The notes under the pieces are model-generated. The model saw nothing but the letters and a program-made list of their open reading frames with translations, ran no database searches and was not told the origin of the DNA. A program made the translations under genes and the position numbers. Source: Zymoseptoria tritici IPO323 (Eukaryota; Ascomycota; Dothideomycetes; Mycosphaerellales; Mycosphaerellaceae). Taken from it: a stretch of DNA of 64,000 nt. The number at the start of each line of letters is the position of its first letter. The stretch's first letter is position 1. The stretch covers positions 2,356,001 to 2,420,000 of the forward strand of contig NC_018215.1 of assembly GCF_000219625.1 (NCBI RefSeq). Direction: 5' to 3'. Shown here piece by piece: positions 1-11,719 of the stretch.

Positions 1-562
1 CGCGGTTTGTGGAGGTGCTGTGTCTGCTACTGTTCCTCCTACCATCGAGCTATTCACACCCTCGACCCTTCTCACACTGGCTGGGCGACTCGGCGAAGTA
101 GGAACACCTCCTTCAGGCACGCCCACGGCTTCGCGACTCGAGCGAAAGACTTTGTATTTGGTGAGCGGAAACCGCTCGTTGACCTCTTGCATAGAAAGGA
201 GCTTCTTCTCCTTCCTCCTCCTTCGGTGGCCCGGTGGCATGTTATCGAGATCGATGGGTTCGCCATGTTCGTTGAGGATGCGCGCGGCGCGGTTGCGGGC
301 ATTGTATCGAAAGCAGTACTTAACGCCAACGATAATCCTGCGAAGCATGTTGTTAGCATCTTGCGTAATATTCACGGACGGCGGTCAGAAAGGGCGGGAA
401 GCGCCGTGAGGCAGCGCAAGCTTACCATAAATTCGTGAAGACGACGCCGAAGCCCAGCGCGACAAAGAAAAGCAGTGGGTTGTTGGAGTTGCTCTTGCCG
501 TCGTGCTTTTCAGTCGAGCCAGTCGTGGTGGCAGCAGGCGCCGCCGAAGTGGTAGAAGACAT
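1..562 (-). CDS. RING-type ubiquitin ligase-like membrane protein, N-terminal part (runs off left edge)
   Basis: Start ATG at 560-562 on the minus strand. Exon 1 is 562-426, intron 425-338 (GTAAG donor, TTCGCAG acceptor), exon 2 runs from 337 off the window edge. The N-terminus is Ser/Thr/Ala-rich, then a single hydrophobic segment (about residues 29-51, LLFFVALGFGVVF...) spans the intron, followed by a basic stop-transfer patch (RYNARNR). Next come HGEPIDLDNMPPGHRRRR and a MQEVNERFPL block. From memory, this arrangement is typical of fungal membrane-anchored RING-H2 proteins, whose zinc-binding domain lies further C-terminal and would be outside the window. The RING itself is therefore not seen. 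If the call is right, the product is a transmembrane E3 ligase of the secretory or vacuolar system. The class call is an inference from the juxtamembrane region only. Confidence 0.6.
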
Positions 563-1788
563 GGTGATGTGTCCCAGAAAGGTACGTTGTGACAGTCGAC
601 CGCTACGGGAAACACAACTTCGAGTCCAAGTATGCCACTCCCGTACTGCGCGCAGCCTCTGTCTCCTGCGAGGTGCTGCTGGATTGCGAGGTGGAGATGT
701 AGTCGGCCGTGGAGGGGATTGCGGCTAATGCAGAGTCATGACCAGGGGTAGTCCAAATCGCGGAGTCGTGGAGCGGAGCAAGTCGAGACTCGGTGGCTTG
801 AGTACTTCGACGCAGCCAGAAGCGAGTGAGGCGGTGGTCGTGAATGGTGCCCGTGAATGAGATGCTATACAAATGCAAGGAAGAGAGAAGCTCGAGCACG
901 ATGCGATGCGGCTCACTCCGGGCTGCGGGTGAAGTGTAGATAAGGTGGCGATCGAGGCCGCTATTGAAAACTGTAGGGCCGTTGGACTCGTAACCGCACA
1001 ATGGAATGATGATTCACTCTACTCTGCTTATGGAGCGTGCTTGGGACAAGGCAAAGCGGAGAGTCGGCTTGCCGACAACGCACTTGGCGCGTGATGAGTT
1101 GCAGAAGGATCCGAGTCGATGAGGTGTGTATCGAAGGCGGGGCGACCCAGTGTTGTACTGTTGTTGTCAATGATTTGAGTTGCGAATGCGCTGGCCTGAT
1201 GCGGAGATTGAGAGGAATGTATCGGAATGATTCAGTGCGCTTCATAATGACAACTTGGACAGCACACCCAATGCGACGCTTACGGTTTTTCACGAGCATA
1301 CGGCAAGTTGGTGAATACGGCGGAAGAGCCGGTACATCGAGTAGAAGTATCCGATCTTGGTCCGATCGCACGTGCTTGTGGAGAGGCTGGGCGGAGTCGG
1401 CGGAGTCGGAAGCACGGATAACAAGGCTGGGCTCGGACTCGAAACTTCACTCACTTCAAAAAGCTAAGAAACTCTTACTACAAAAAGCTCCGCGGCGAAG
1501 ACACGTGCGAACACCGGCATCTCGCTGCCGGATTGCGTGGAAGACATCGATCGAACGTCACTGCTCCGCGGTCGTGTCGGCCTCACCATTCAATGGTACG
1601 AGCGACGATTGTTTGGAAGGATGTCCGCTCCAGCCAAGCCAAGCCATGGCACATGCTGCCACGCTCTCGCAGGCTGCGGCATGGCCTGGAGAACTTGAAG
1701 GCGCATGGACTGCGCAGGGCGAGTCCATTATTGTAACGAAGTCGCTACGCAGCTGGCCGACATTCAAGTTCTTGCTCACAAAGCTACC
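563..1788. other. Intergenic, no supported gene
   Basis: This 1.2-kb spacer holds the promoter of the RING-like gene at its left end and the 3' side of the next minus-strand gene at its right end. An open frame of 272 codons on the plus strand (1037-1855) has arginine/cysteine-rich composition, no recognisable domain and overlaps the end of the neighbouring gene, so I do not call it. Confidence 0.5.
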
Positions 1789-2616
1789 TTACATGCCCGC
1801 GAATTCGGCAAGCCACTCAGCCTTGTCCTCGCTCTGCTCACCAAAGTGCGCATAGAATCCTAGATACTCCTCGAGAGTCTCATAGACGTCCGAAGACCAC
1901 TCTCCATCATGCACCGCGTATCGCCACTTCCACTCCTCAGCTTCTGCCTTCCGACAGTACATCGCGAAGGATCCTCCGTTGCTGATTGAGCAGCCGTCCC
2001 CGATCTTGACCGCCACGGTGATGTCCCACTCTTCCCAGAGATAGTCAACTTCCGTGGGCTCTGCGTCTGCATCATCGTCATGAGCAGGTACGATGGCTCG
2101 CTGTTGCGTGAGCTCCATCTGCACCTGACGTCTGGCCGGCGCCAGAAGATCGAAGCCTTTCATGTCTCGCCAATAGGGTAGTCCAGGACCATGAACGCTG
2201 CTGACGAGGCAACAGAGCTTTTCTATTTCCGGTGGAGGGAAGGCTCTTTCGACTTCGACGCCTGTCTTTGAAATGCCATCCTTGGTGGCAGCGAACCATT
2301 TCTCTCTGGCTTCCTGATCCACGAGTTGATGCGACACACCGTCCAACTCCAGTCGCGATACGAGTTCTGCCCGTGCGGTTGCTGAAAGCAAATCTTCGGG
2401 CGAAGAGGCGAAGGCGGTGATGCCAGTCCCGAGTCTGTGCTTGAGCCAGTCGAAACGCTTCGCTTTCGCATATTCGGCTGTCATGTTTGAGGGCAGTGGC
2501 AGGGATGTCAAGGTCTCGACTATGACCTCGAGGACAGCTTGGTTCTTCGCTGCTACGGCTACTTTGTAGGCGTCCAGGGCTTGTGCGATGGACGAAGGCG
2601 GCGTGCTGGCTTCCAT
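1789..2616 (-). CDS. Hypothetical protein, 275 aa, SMI1/KNR4-like C-terminal flavour
   Basis: Single uninterrupted frame from an ATG at 2616 to a stop at 1789. The N-terminal half is helical (alanine/leucine/lysine-rich, ending in a TAKEAKRFDWLKHRLG-like stretch). The C-terminal half is acidic and tryptophan/tyrosine-rich (YLWEEWDITV, GDGCSISNGGSFAMYCR, EWKWRYAVHDGEW, YETLEEYLGFYAHFGE), which resembles the way SMI1/KNR4-type domains end. There is no signal peptide or membrane segment, so it is probably cytosolic. Normal codon use and a clean start favour a real gene. The family link is weak and no function is assigned. Confidence 0.7.
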   Translation of the reverse strand: MEASTPPSSIAQALDAYKVAVAAKNQAVLEVIVETLTSLPLPSNMTAEYAKAKRFDWLKHRLGTGITAFASSPEDLLSATARAELVSRLELDGVSHQLVDQEAREKWFAATKDGISKTGVEVERAFPPPEIEKLCCLVSSVHGPGLPYWRDMKGFDLLAPARRQVQMELTQQRAIVPAHDDDADAEPTEVDYLWEEWDITVAVKIGDGCSISNGGSFAMYCRKAEAEEWKWRYAVHDGEWSSDVYETLEEYLGFYAHFGEQSEDKAEWLAEFAGM

Positions 2617-3565
2617 GATGCAACAGCGATGAGGTTGATGTCGGTCGGGGTGTCGTTGTCAGTCCGGCGGCTTTGTCTGAGGAGTAACAAATGTGAGAGC
2701 TGCGTTGCTGACTAGAATGCAGAGTTCCTGGATTACCGAATGAGTGCAAGAATGCTGCACTCAAGCAGACCTTCTCAGGTTCCATCACTGGCTTTGGTCA
2801 ATCATCAAGTCTCTGTTCACACCCGCTGCAAATGCTCCACAATCAGCCGTATCACGAAAATGTCCATGCGCGAACGAGCCATGTCTGCAGCCTTATCCAA
2901 TATCGGAGCCGCTCGGTTGAAGGCGCTTATACGATGCTTTCGGAGTCTCGCATGCAGAGTTCGAATGTGACAGACCAGTGGATGGAAATGATCGGAGTGT
3001 TGCGCCACTTTCTTCCTTCGATGCCCAATCTCAAGAGGAAGGACCCGCTTCGTGCGCCAAGGCGAGTCCTATCATCTAACCCAGCGCGATGAGGGTGTGC
3101 AATTTCTTGTTCCGGTGAGGCCGACGTCTGACTGTCAACAAACCTCCGATAACCTCCCTCAGGACGCTGCATGTGCCCGCCCTTGAGAATGTAAGCTGCT
3201 GGACTTTATGCCGATGGAATTCTGCATGCTATGGCCAGACCGTCTAGTTCGTCCTGAGATGTTTTGGCCAGCCTGGTCTCAGCTGTACTGCTCGGAAAGT
3301 TGGGCCGGATCAGTTGAGACACCTTGGGATGGGTCGCTTCTCGAGGCGCGTGGGATCTCGTCTGCATAGCGAGGCTGATATTGAAGAATCCTTCCTCTTC
3401 TCCTCGGAGATGTCTGGGCCAGATCGGGTGAGTCGAGGCTCGAAAAGAGCGGAGACAGCATTGCCGGCTGAGATGTTGTTATGCGACAGAACTCTCGATC
3501 ATATATGCCCTTGATGCCGCCGCCAATGTACACTTCCGGATGCACGTCGGAGTCCTCGAAGCAAC
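2617..3565. other. Divergent intergenic region, no supported gene
   Basis: 949 nt between the start of the minus-strand hypothetical gene and the start of the secreted NucA/NucB-like gene, so it must hold both promoters. Short frames here (60-105 codons) overlap each other on both strands and none shows a domain or signal peptide. Confidence 0.5.
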
Positions 3566-6500
3566 ATGCATTTGCTCGCGCACTGGTGTCAAGCACTGCT
3601 TACAACTTTGCTGTGCAGCCTGGCATTTGCGTTTGTTCAAGCGCATGCTCCCGCGGAGCACGACTTGCCTGATCACGATGGCATCCAACTTCGTGGTCCT
3701 TCGATGCACCTGAATACATCCCGGTCCATGACGCTACCAACCAAATACATATCGATCTACCAGACCGGAGACTGCGAGACGGAGAAACAATCGACAGCGC
3801 GCTCGACCATTTTGACAAGCTTTATCAGACCGTCGCTCTCAACAACGACGATATGCTCTGACACTTCAGCGCGGTCCATCAGCACAGTACCACCTATTAG
3901 GACTACTATTTGTTCGAGTGCAAGAACATCTATAACGTCGAGCCGGTCTGCGACCACGCCGGAACCTCTGCACTCGACGCCAAGGCCGACCACGACTTCG
4001 TCCACATCGACAGCATCCTCTATGAAACCTGAATCGGCTTCCAGAGCCAATCCGGTTCTCGTCAGTTCGTCGACTACCACAGCATTTTCAAGGCCTATTA
4101 ATCCAGGTCCCATCGACTCGGATCCGAGCGTGCCCAGACCGAGTGATCCAGCCTCGAAAGACCCTGCTACACACACTACTGCGCAACCTGGTACTACTGC
4201 AATCAGTCCACCCCTTACCGCTTCTGAGAGCAATGCGCCGATTCGGAATGATACTGTTAGCTATAGCCTTGTTACTTCTGCTACGACTTCAGCCATGTTG
4301 GAGTCCACCACCCCCTCCGATGTGCCGCCGAGTTCGGCTCTCGATATCTCAACCAGCGTGTCGACGTCTGCGTTGCCTGTGGCGATATCAACGTCGAGCG
4401 AGTCTTCCAGCTCCGCCTCAACAGCCACGAGTCCTGCACCGTCTGCAGCGACCAGCTTGATACCACCGTCATTGTCGCCAGATTCTTCGATCGGTCCGTC
4501 GCTTTCGGCTGTCACATCTACTGCTCCGGCCGGTTCTGGTGCGCCAAGTGATGCTGCTACAGACTCTGACCCTGCTGCTCCGACTGAGGTTGTCACTGGT
4601 TCTAGTAATCGTCCGCCTTCGAGCGAGGTCACTGCTTCCGACGTTGCTACTGCTTCGACGAATTTCACTACTTCTATGGATTACACTGCGTCGACAGAGT
4701 CCACTACGTCGACAGGTTCCATTGCTTCGAGCGATCTCACTTCTTCAGTCGATCTCACTGCTTCCAGTGGTGTCATCGCTCCAAACGATCCTACTGCTTC
4801 GAACAGACCTACCGCGTCGAATACTCCTGATCCCATCGGTACTGCTACGTTCACCAATCCAGCGACTTCAAACAATCCTCCTGCTTCGACCGGTCCTTCT
4901 GTGCCAATTCTTGCACCTATTCCAGTGGTTCCACCTGTCCCGGGCCTGCCTCCAGTCCCGATTCCGCCTCCTGTTCCGGTTCTAATTCCCGTGCCAATCC
5001 CCCCTCCTGCTGACGGTCCCGATGCTGCGCCAGTCCCGACACCTGCTCCCAACGATCCTGAACCCATTGAATCAGATCCTGAGAGTCCTGATCCCTGCGA
5101 CATGAACGTCGCTTCAGGAATGTGCTCAAATGGGAACTATCCTGTCTTCGACGCAGCGGCAGGCACAATTTCGTGCGATGACAGCAGGGAGCCCTCTGAA
5201 TGCCAGCAAGACATCGATTCTAACATTGCCGCTATCACGGAATACATCGAAGGCGAGGCGTCGTGCTGTCCTGTTTCGAGTAAAGCTGAGAAAATCGTTT
5301 CTCAACTCGGCTTTCTGGGACAGCTTGCCGAATCTTTAGGTGTTCGGAAGAGACAAGTACAATGCGATTATCAGGCTGATCCTGCCAGAGATCCCTTCAA
5401 CCCGCCACAAGGAGAGTGTTATGCGACTTGGACCTGTCCTGATGCCCTATTTCCCAACGTCTGCGGGAATGCCAAATCCGCGATCTTGCACCGTGGTGCT
5501 ACGGCCGTTCTGACTCACCACACCAGCAGCAACCTTCACGATACATCACCTTGGTGAGTTTGTTCTACACCGTTAAACAAGCAACAGCTAAGAATTTCCA
5601 GGTACTACGGCCGCTACTTTGCGGGTCGTACAGATGATCCTCGTGCAGGCTGGAAACTCGAAGGCTGTGAGGTCGAGGAGTACCCATTCGGATCTGGCAA
5701 TCCCGATCGAAGCCTCAGTGGAGACTCTGTCCTGCCCTTGATCCCTGGAAGTCGAGAGAACAGCAGGCATGGCAATCACATGAAGCGATGGATCAACACA
5801 GTGAGCACGAGGTGGCGCGATGCTAACAATCCAGCTGGCAACCTGCGAACCAACGGCTTGGTCTATTGCGTGGCGTTCAATGATGACTTCACGCAATACC
5901 TGCCAGAAGATCAAGTCGACAAGAACATCTGCTCGCAGCCATACGGACCATCATTTGGCCTGGTCACTGAACAGAGGAAGACCGATGCCAGTGGGAATGA
6001 GTACCGCGCGTGGGATACGTGGTTTGATTAGGACGTCGGCTCTCCACGGAAGACAACACAGCTGGCATACTACCTCACTCCGGATGGGAAAATTACTCTT
6101 GACAGTGACTCAAACAGAGACCCATCGGTCTTTCTCGAGCAACCACCAACGTACTGCAGTAGTCCATCTCCCGGCACCCAAGAATTCGTCTCGGGACAAT
6201 GGCAGTTGGCGGAAGGATTTAGTCCAGCGCCTAGAGCTATGAACGGCAACGTACTGGAAGCACAATGCACGGACGCTGGGGCATCGCGCGCTGTCGTGAA
6301 GCGTCACACTTCCAATGCCACCCTCGATTACGGCAGTGTTAAAAAACGAGATCATGCCAGAGACCTGCTCTCACGACAGACCTCCGGCGGATTCCTGGAC
6401 GCAAACATCTACAAGTACTTTGGCTGCGGCGGCGACGACTCTGACGACGGCGATCCGTGTGCTGCAGACAATAGCCTGTGTCCAGGCCGAACCTCAAATC

Positions 6501-6919
6501 CGCATCCCACCACTACTCTGACACCTGAGCCCGAGCCCACTCCCACGTTCACAGTCACCAACATTCAAGAAGTCCACTTCCTGACTTCTCAGGGCGCGGA
6601 TGGCACATCGTTCTGTCAGATCTCGGCGACTTTCAATCTTCCTGATCGCAGTCCTGCTGTCTTCAATACTTTCTCAATCTCATGCACGTGGTTCCAAGGC
6701 AATACAGAGGACTACAGGGATGGAAACGACGGCATTCAGGTCCGCTTCAATTGCGATGTCAGTGGGGGTTGTGGTTCCGAGTTCGAGGTCGAAGTTCATG
6801 GCGATAGAGGAGAGTGTGGGAGAGGAGTTACCAAGTCGGTAGCGTGTGGAAGTTTGGGATTCAATCCTGTTGGGACGACGATATCCTGCTATGAGGAGTT
6901 GGTTTTGAGTGCTTGTTAG
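3566..6919 (+). CDS. Large secreted Ser/Thr/Pro-rich protein with NucA/NucB-like nuclease domain, interrupted by an in-frame TAG
   Basis: ATG at 3566 opens a clear signal peptide (hydrophobic LLTTLLCSLAFAFVQAHA). Exon 1 (3566-5553) then encodes about 480 residues of mucin-like Ser/Thr/Pro sequence, including a hexapeptide repeat (4631-4828) and a PVP/PIP proline stretch (4915-5010), followed by a cysteine-rich region with a possible KR processing site (VRKRQVQ). The intron is 5554-5601. Exon 2 holds EVEEYPFGSGNP and PGSRENSRHGN, matching the core of the DNase_NucA_NucB family (E-Y-P-F then S-x-E-N-x-x-x-G), so an extracellular nuclease is the best guess. Translation meets TAG at 6029-6031 (805 aa), yet the same frame stays open for another 295 codons with protein-like sequence (AYYLTPDGKITL, then a C-terminal Cys-rich domain) to a second TAG at 6919. 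It could be a nonsense allele, a readthrough gene or a sequencing error. Confidence 0.7.
4631..4828 (+). repeat. Degenerate 18-bp coding repeat (11 hexapeptide units, T-A-S-x-x-x)
   Basis: Eleven consecutive in-frame hexapeptides follow one pattern: TASDVA, TASTNF, TTSMDY, TASTES, TTSTGS, IASSDL, TSSVDL, TASSGV, IAPNDP, TASNRP, TASNTP. At DNA level the period is 18 bp with many substitutions. Such Ser/Thr arrays in secreted fungal proteins are normally O-mannosylated stalks that extend a domain from the wall, and they vary in copy number. Confidence 0.75.
6029..6031 (+). other. In-frame TAG inside the NucA/NucB-like gene
   Basis: Upstream reading is ...TGG TTT GAT TAG GAC GTC GGC..., with no frame change on either side. 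Upstream GT dinucleotides (5963, 5991, 6001, 6009, 6019) make poor donors and leave no branch site, so a normal intron ending at this TAG is not convincing. Confidence 0.75.
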
Positions 6920-7336
6920 ACTACTTCGGTAGAAAGCAAGTTTGTGATAGTATCGATACATGAGTCTTCTGATTCTGTTCCACATTTCTCAATTACCGAC
7001 CAGCGAGGATGTCAAAGCGAAGACGCTCACTAGAGCAGGGACACGTGAGCTCGTCAAACCTCCCGCTCCGAGCGAAGCATTCACTAGGAAGTGAGCACTT
7101 GCAAAGAGACCGCTGTAATGTAAGGACAGTCCATACCCGCTACGCCGACATCGTTGACGACCGACCAGTCCCAACAACCAGATCGCTGACCACACACCTG
7201 TTACCAGAACATCTGGCTCAAAGAAGTGTGCCTCCATTTCTCTCCCATGAAGCTGTCGTATCGACTCCGTCATCTTTTGCAATTGCCAATATCTCGCTCG
7301 AAACCGCGCGAGCCGTAGTCGTGCTTCGACATTCCA
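6920..7336. other. Convergent intergenic region, nothing recognised
   Basis: 417 nt between two converging genes. A 113-codon plus-strand frame (7009-7350) runs into the 3' end of the next gene and has no domain. Only 3' untranslated sequence is expected here. Confidence 0.5.
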
Positions 7337-9094
7337 TCATGCCCATCTGAAAGCGTCCTTCAGGGTTCTCAGACACACTCTGCGAGTCTTCTGCGGTGCA
7401 GGTCTCACAGTGAGCTTGCTCCGTAAAGCAGTCTCGATTAGGAACATCCTTGAGCTAGCACTACTCGCACTCTTCGTGCAGCTCGCTTCGACTTTGAGGT
7501 TCATGAAAAGTTGCACAGTATCGTTGGTCTTCTGCTCGATAGCTTCAGGGATGGACCGAAAGGTCGTAGCGAGGGTGCATTCGTGGGATAGATTGTAAAA
7601 GGCTATTTCCCTGTCTGTTGAAGCGTCATAGAAAGCTGACCAGTCGCAGTCTTCCGGGTGATACTCTTGCAAAGTGCTGGTGGTTCCGATTAGCGAGGAT
7701 TATCCTCATGGACGAAGAGTCGTTATACAAACCCAACACGAATCCGGCCAATGTGCTCCGCTTTGCTGTCAACATATCCAGCTTCGCTGACCACGGACTA
7801 ATTCGCAATGATGCACAAGTATCGCGAGGTGTTCGGATCGCGAATACGCACATTACCCGTTGATTTAACCGGAAGCTTCTCCCTCCCGCTCCGAAGTGGG
7901 TCAGTAGCGATGTCAACGACCCAAGGATACCTCTCCGAGTACTTGTCCTGGAAGAAGACCCTCCAGGACTCGTCCGCGAGCCAGTCCAGAGTCAAGTGGT
8001 CGTGCTTCACATCGGTGTCCCGCGATGATGTGCTCGGTAAGCTTTGGTTCCACATCATCGCATCGCTCCAGAGAAATCCAGCTCCAGGTACGTAAAGTGT
8101 GTATGCCAGTTCAGGATACAGTCCGGAAGGACTGTTTTCAGTAGATGGGGAAGCGTCCAGTGCTGTGAAGGGCCTTATGGCTCTCCTTGCCCGAGCTGAG
8201 AAGAAGCGTAAGTGGTAGTTGCCCCACGCCTTTGCTTCTGAAGCTGGCGTCACTGCTCCGATGAGCAGGAGGATGAGACTTGGCCATATCAAAGCCCAGA
8301 TTGCGAAGCTGACAAGTCCATGTCGGAACAGGGAGAGCTGATACAGGCATGAGATCGGAATCTATGGGTTTCGAGACGGGACCAGGTGCACTCACCGGTG
8401 AACGCTTGTCGTCTGCGATCCGTCTCCAGAGAGTTTCTGCTCGATGGACCAGAAGCAGGAAGTATGCAACGAATCCATCAACCATATTGCACCCAACAGC
8501 CATGCTCATAAGAATAAGCGCTTCTCGTATTCCGCAGATATTTACCAGGCTTGACCACTTGGATGTGTTCGGACGCTCTGGTAGTAGTAGAAGAGCTAGA
8601 CATAAGCATGCATCGGCTATGTCATGAATCTGTTCGGAATGATCAACTAGCTGTCTGGTACAATGTTGCAGACCACATACCTCATCGAGTAGAACCTTGC
8701 CCTCGTCTTTCGTGAACCCAACACCAACACCATACAGGAATACCCAGCTACTCGTTGCAATCGACCACACGGCTCCTTGGATTCCCTCGCAACGTCCTCG
8801 GAGCCTGTACACAGCGACCGCGCCCACGAGCGGCCAGCACACTGCAGATACCACAGTCATCAACTCTTGGGACCACTCGGTCCGACCAAGGATCGTTGAA
8901 AGCGGCGCAAAAAGCTCCAGAGTCGTCTGACCTTTGCCTGTGAACGCACTCAGGATGTGATGGAGCTGAGCTAGTTCCATGGGAATGGGTTGAGTGTGAT
9001 GAACGAAGAAGGCGAAGGTGAGGATGAAAGCAACAAGAAGGATGGTTTCTTTGTATGACATGTCTTGGCCACAGACGTGGTGAGCGACTGTCAT
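7337..9094 (-). CDS. Uncharacterised multi-span membrane protein, about 525 aa, four exons
   Basis: My model has exon 1 9094-8396, exon 2 8337-7857, exon 3 7786-7729 and exon 4 7676-7337. All introns start with GT and end with AG, and the total length is divisible by three. The first half carries several hydrophobic segments: ETILLVAFILTFAFFV, TVVSAVCWPLVGAVAVY, IATSSWVFLYGVGVGF, ACLCLALLLL, LILMSMAVGC, and FAIWALIWPSLILLLIGAV directly after intron 1. The second half is soluble (DWLADESWRVFFQDKYSERYPWVVDI and CDWSAFYDASTDREIAFYNLSHEC in separate stretches). I recognise no family; it looks like a fungal-specific polytopic protein. An in-frame Met at 9061 (MSYKET) is an alternative start. Exons 3 and 4 are the least certain. 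Confidence 0.5.
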
Positions 9095-9421
9095 CGAAAT
9101 GTAGCAAGGAGATGGCAGATGGAAAGGAACATCGGATGTGTACCTTGAGAAGGCTGAGGCCCTCTTACATGCGGGACTGCTTTGAATCGAAGCCGTCGTA
9201 GACTCGTAGTGTAGACCAACAACGCTCCTTTCGTCCTGACGTGCATGATCGGAGGGCAGGGATCTTGCATGGGTCAGAAGTGGATCAGATGAATCCTGAT
9301 CCTTTCTCTGTAGCGGACTCCGGACAAGGTCGGAGATCGTTGTCGACTGAGATCAACATCAGCTCGAGTCTTCAGAGCATGGTCCCACCGTCAACGATGA
9401 TAACCGTCAGTCAAGTCGTGC
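9095..9421. other. Spacer between two minus-strand genes
   Basis: About 330 nt that should contain the promoter of the polytopic membrane protein and the 3' end of the permease gene. I see no coding signal or repeat. Confidence 0.5.
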
Positions 9422-11719
9422 TCAACGGTCATCAGTCACCTGCACCCCCGCATCTTTTTTCCCGTCTCTCTTCCCATTACCATCGACACTCTCTTCAACA
9501 TCGGCAACCACGCCCTCGACAGCCGTCTGTCCAGCAATAGATATCTCGCCCCTTTCAATCCCTTCGGCGAACGCAAGTCGTTTTGGCATCATCCATCGCA
9601 CATCGATGTAGCGCAAGGCGATAGTCATGGCGATACAGAGGACCCAGATTGCGAGGGCGGATTGCCAGCCGAATTTGTCTTTGCACTTTGTTAGTGGCAC
9701 GAAATAGATAAGTAGCGTCGACAGCGATGAGTATGGAGTGGATAAATGCGGGCTTACAGTAAGGAGCTTGACTCGCCGGCCAAACGAGGACCTGTGACCA
9801 TGCTCCGATGGCGTAGTACGTCGCGATGGCGACTCCGACGATCAAGCTGCGGGCTTCGGGATCTTGGGGAATGCTGCGATGGACGCAAGTGTCAGGTCTC
9901 ACATGCTTGACGACAAATCTTCGACGATGACACTTACAGGTCGGACAGCCAACTCATGATCAACGGCGCAGTACCGAGACACATGAAGTTGATGAAGTAA
10001 CTCGCATACGCAGCCGAGATCGGGAGCTGCGTCGGGTGGGAAGTCCAGACAGACATGATGATGCAGGGGATTAAGCAGATGACACCTATCCTCACAAGTC
10101 AGCGCCGGTCTTCGCACCACCACCACTCAGCCTAAGAACTTCGAAGACTACCTACCCTGCGCCACAATCAACGTCCACCTCGTTTGCAACACATCACTCG
10201 CCACCGCCCAGAACCACACAAAGACCATATTAATCGCACTCCCTCCAATCGGAATGAGGTTCACCTGCTCCGTCGTCCAGCGCTTGCTCCCATCACTTCT
10301 CGTCAGACTCTTCAGGAATAAGCCAAAGTAATTGTACCCGTACGTGGCCAGCACGGTTCCGGCGTAGAGGACGGCGATGAAGTAGACGAGCCAGTTGGAG
10401 AAAGTGCGGCGGGCGGAGGCGAGGGTGACGGGTTTGGCTTCGGCGCGTTTGTGACGGAGGAGGCGGGCGACGGCGAGGTCTTTGTCGGCGCTGCTGAACC
10501 AGAATGCGCGGGGGTTGGTCTTATTGGGGTAGTCAGGTCTGAGAGAGAATATCAGGGAGTTGGCCTTGTGCTTCGGGTGGTTCTAAACGTACAACATCCA
10601 GATTCCCGCGAAGCCTATGAGACAAGAGGTCAATACGAGGTTGTCATGTGAAGGATGAGAATGGAAAGCGTACCCCAGATGACAGTCATAATGGAGTTGA
10701 TGACGAACAGCCTGTGGCAACTGTTAGCTAGACCTTCAACTTCCTGAGATCCTCAACATACCACCGCCAACCAGCAAGCCCCAGATTCCCATCCAGAGTC
10801 TTCATGATCGCCGCTTGTAGCGCTCCCGATAACATGTTTCCCACCGACTGACAGCTATGATAAAACCCCATCCTCTTCGCCAACTCCATCGGCGTATACT
10901 ATCCAACCCATTAGCACCTCCCACAACCTTCCCCTCCTGTTGTCTCAACTCACCCAATGCATCAAAATCGTCATCATCCCAGGCCAAGCCGAACTCTCAA
11001 ATGCACCCAAGAACGCTCGAATGATATACACCTGCTTCGCAGACGTCACCATCGCCATGAGACCTGTCATAATACCCCATGCGACTTCTAATCCGGACAG
11101 CCAGAAGGAGGGTCGAACCCAGGTTATGATGATTTGCGAGGGGATGAGCATGAGGGCGTAGGCGACGTTGAAAGTTGTGGTGAAGTAGTTTAGTTCGTTG
11201 CCGTTGAGGGAGAGGTCTTCTTTCATGCCCTGGGAGGGGAGCGTATTAGTGGTTGGTTGGGTAGAGAGTTGGTGTGTGATGGCTGGCTCACTGAGACGTA
11301 GGCATTGTTGATATTCTGCTGGTCTGGTCTTGCTGTCAGTTTTCCATGTCCTTCCACATCTCGGCGTTGGCCGATGAAGCTTTCTTACCTAAATACTTGA
11401 TCACCTGCGAAATACATCCAAACGTCATGAGAAAGATATCCAATCTCCTCACAAACGCCAACTCTTCTTTCGACCGAGGCGGCGTAGGAGCCAGGACCGC
11501 GGGTCTTTTCGCCCAGAAACCCATCTTGCTGGAGACTGACCCTACAGGCAGGCTTCTTGATGCTTCTGGGGTGTTAGAGCTCTCCGCGGGACGAGATGAA
11601 GACGAAGAGGAAGCCGCAGCGGTTCTCAAATAACCAGAACCGACCTCTCCGACACCCTCCAAAAGCGGGCGGCGCTCGTCTTTTGACGCTGCAGACCGTC
11701 GATCATTGTCGCTCCGCAT
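9422..11719 (-). CDS. MFS permease, anion:cation symporter family (pantothenate/allantoate type)
   Basis: A plasma-membrane transporter of the Dal5/Fen2/Liz1 group, by sequence. The start is the ATG at 11719; upstream in-frame codons begin only with GTG. Exons include 11719-11389, 11323-11292, 11229-10954, 10898-10762 and 10711-10674, with at least four more to 9422. After a long Ser-rich cytosolic N-terminus come FGCISQVIKYL and DQQNINNAYVS across intron 1, the signature opening of TM1 and loop 1 in pantothenate/allantoate permeases. Then follow GMKEDLSLNGNELNYFTT, IPSQIIITWVRPSFWL, AFLGAFESSAWPGMMTIL, MELAKRMGFYHSCQSVGN and LPDYPNKTNPRAFWF. The C-terminal half has the expected six further hydrophobic spans (NWLVYFIAVLYAGTVLATYG, NMVFVWFWAVASD and others). 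The likely substrate is an organic anion such as pantothenate or allantoate; the exact substrate is inferred only from family resemblance. Confidence 0.85.

Noticed and set aside
1037..1855. 272-codon open frame on the plus strand
   Set aside because: Arg/Cys-rich with no domain, starts in non-coding sequence and overlaps the 3' end of the minus-strand gene at 1789-2616.
4681..5103. Gly-rich 140-codon minus-strand frame
   Set aside because: Reverse complement of the Ser/Thr/Pro repeat region of the secreted protein; low-complexity shadow.
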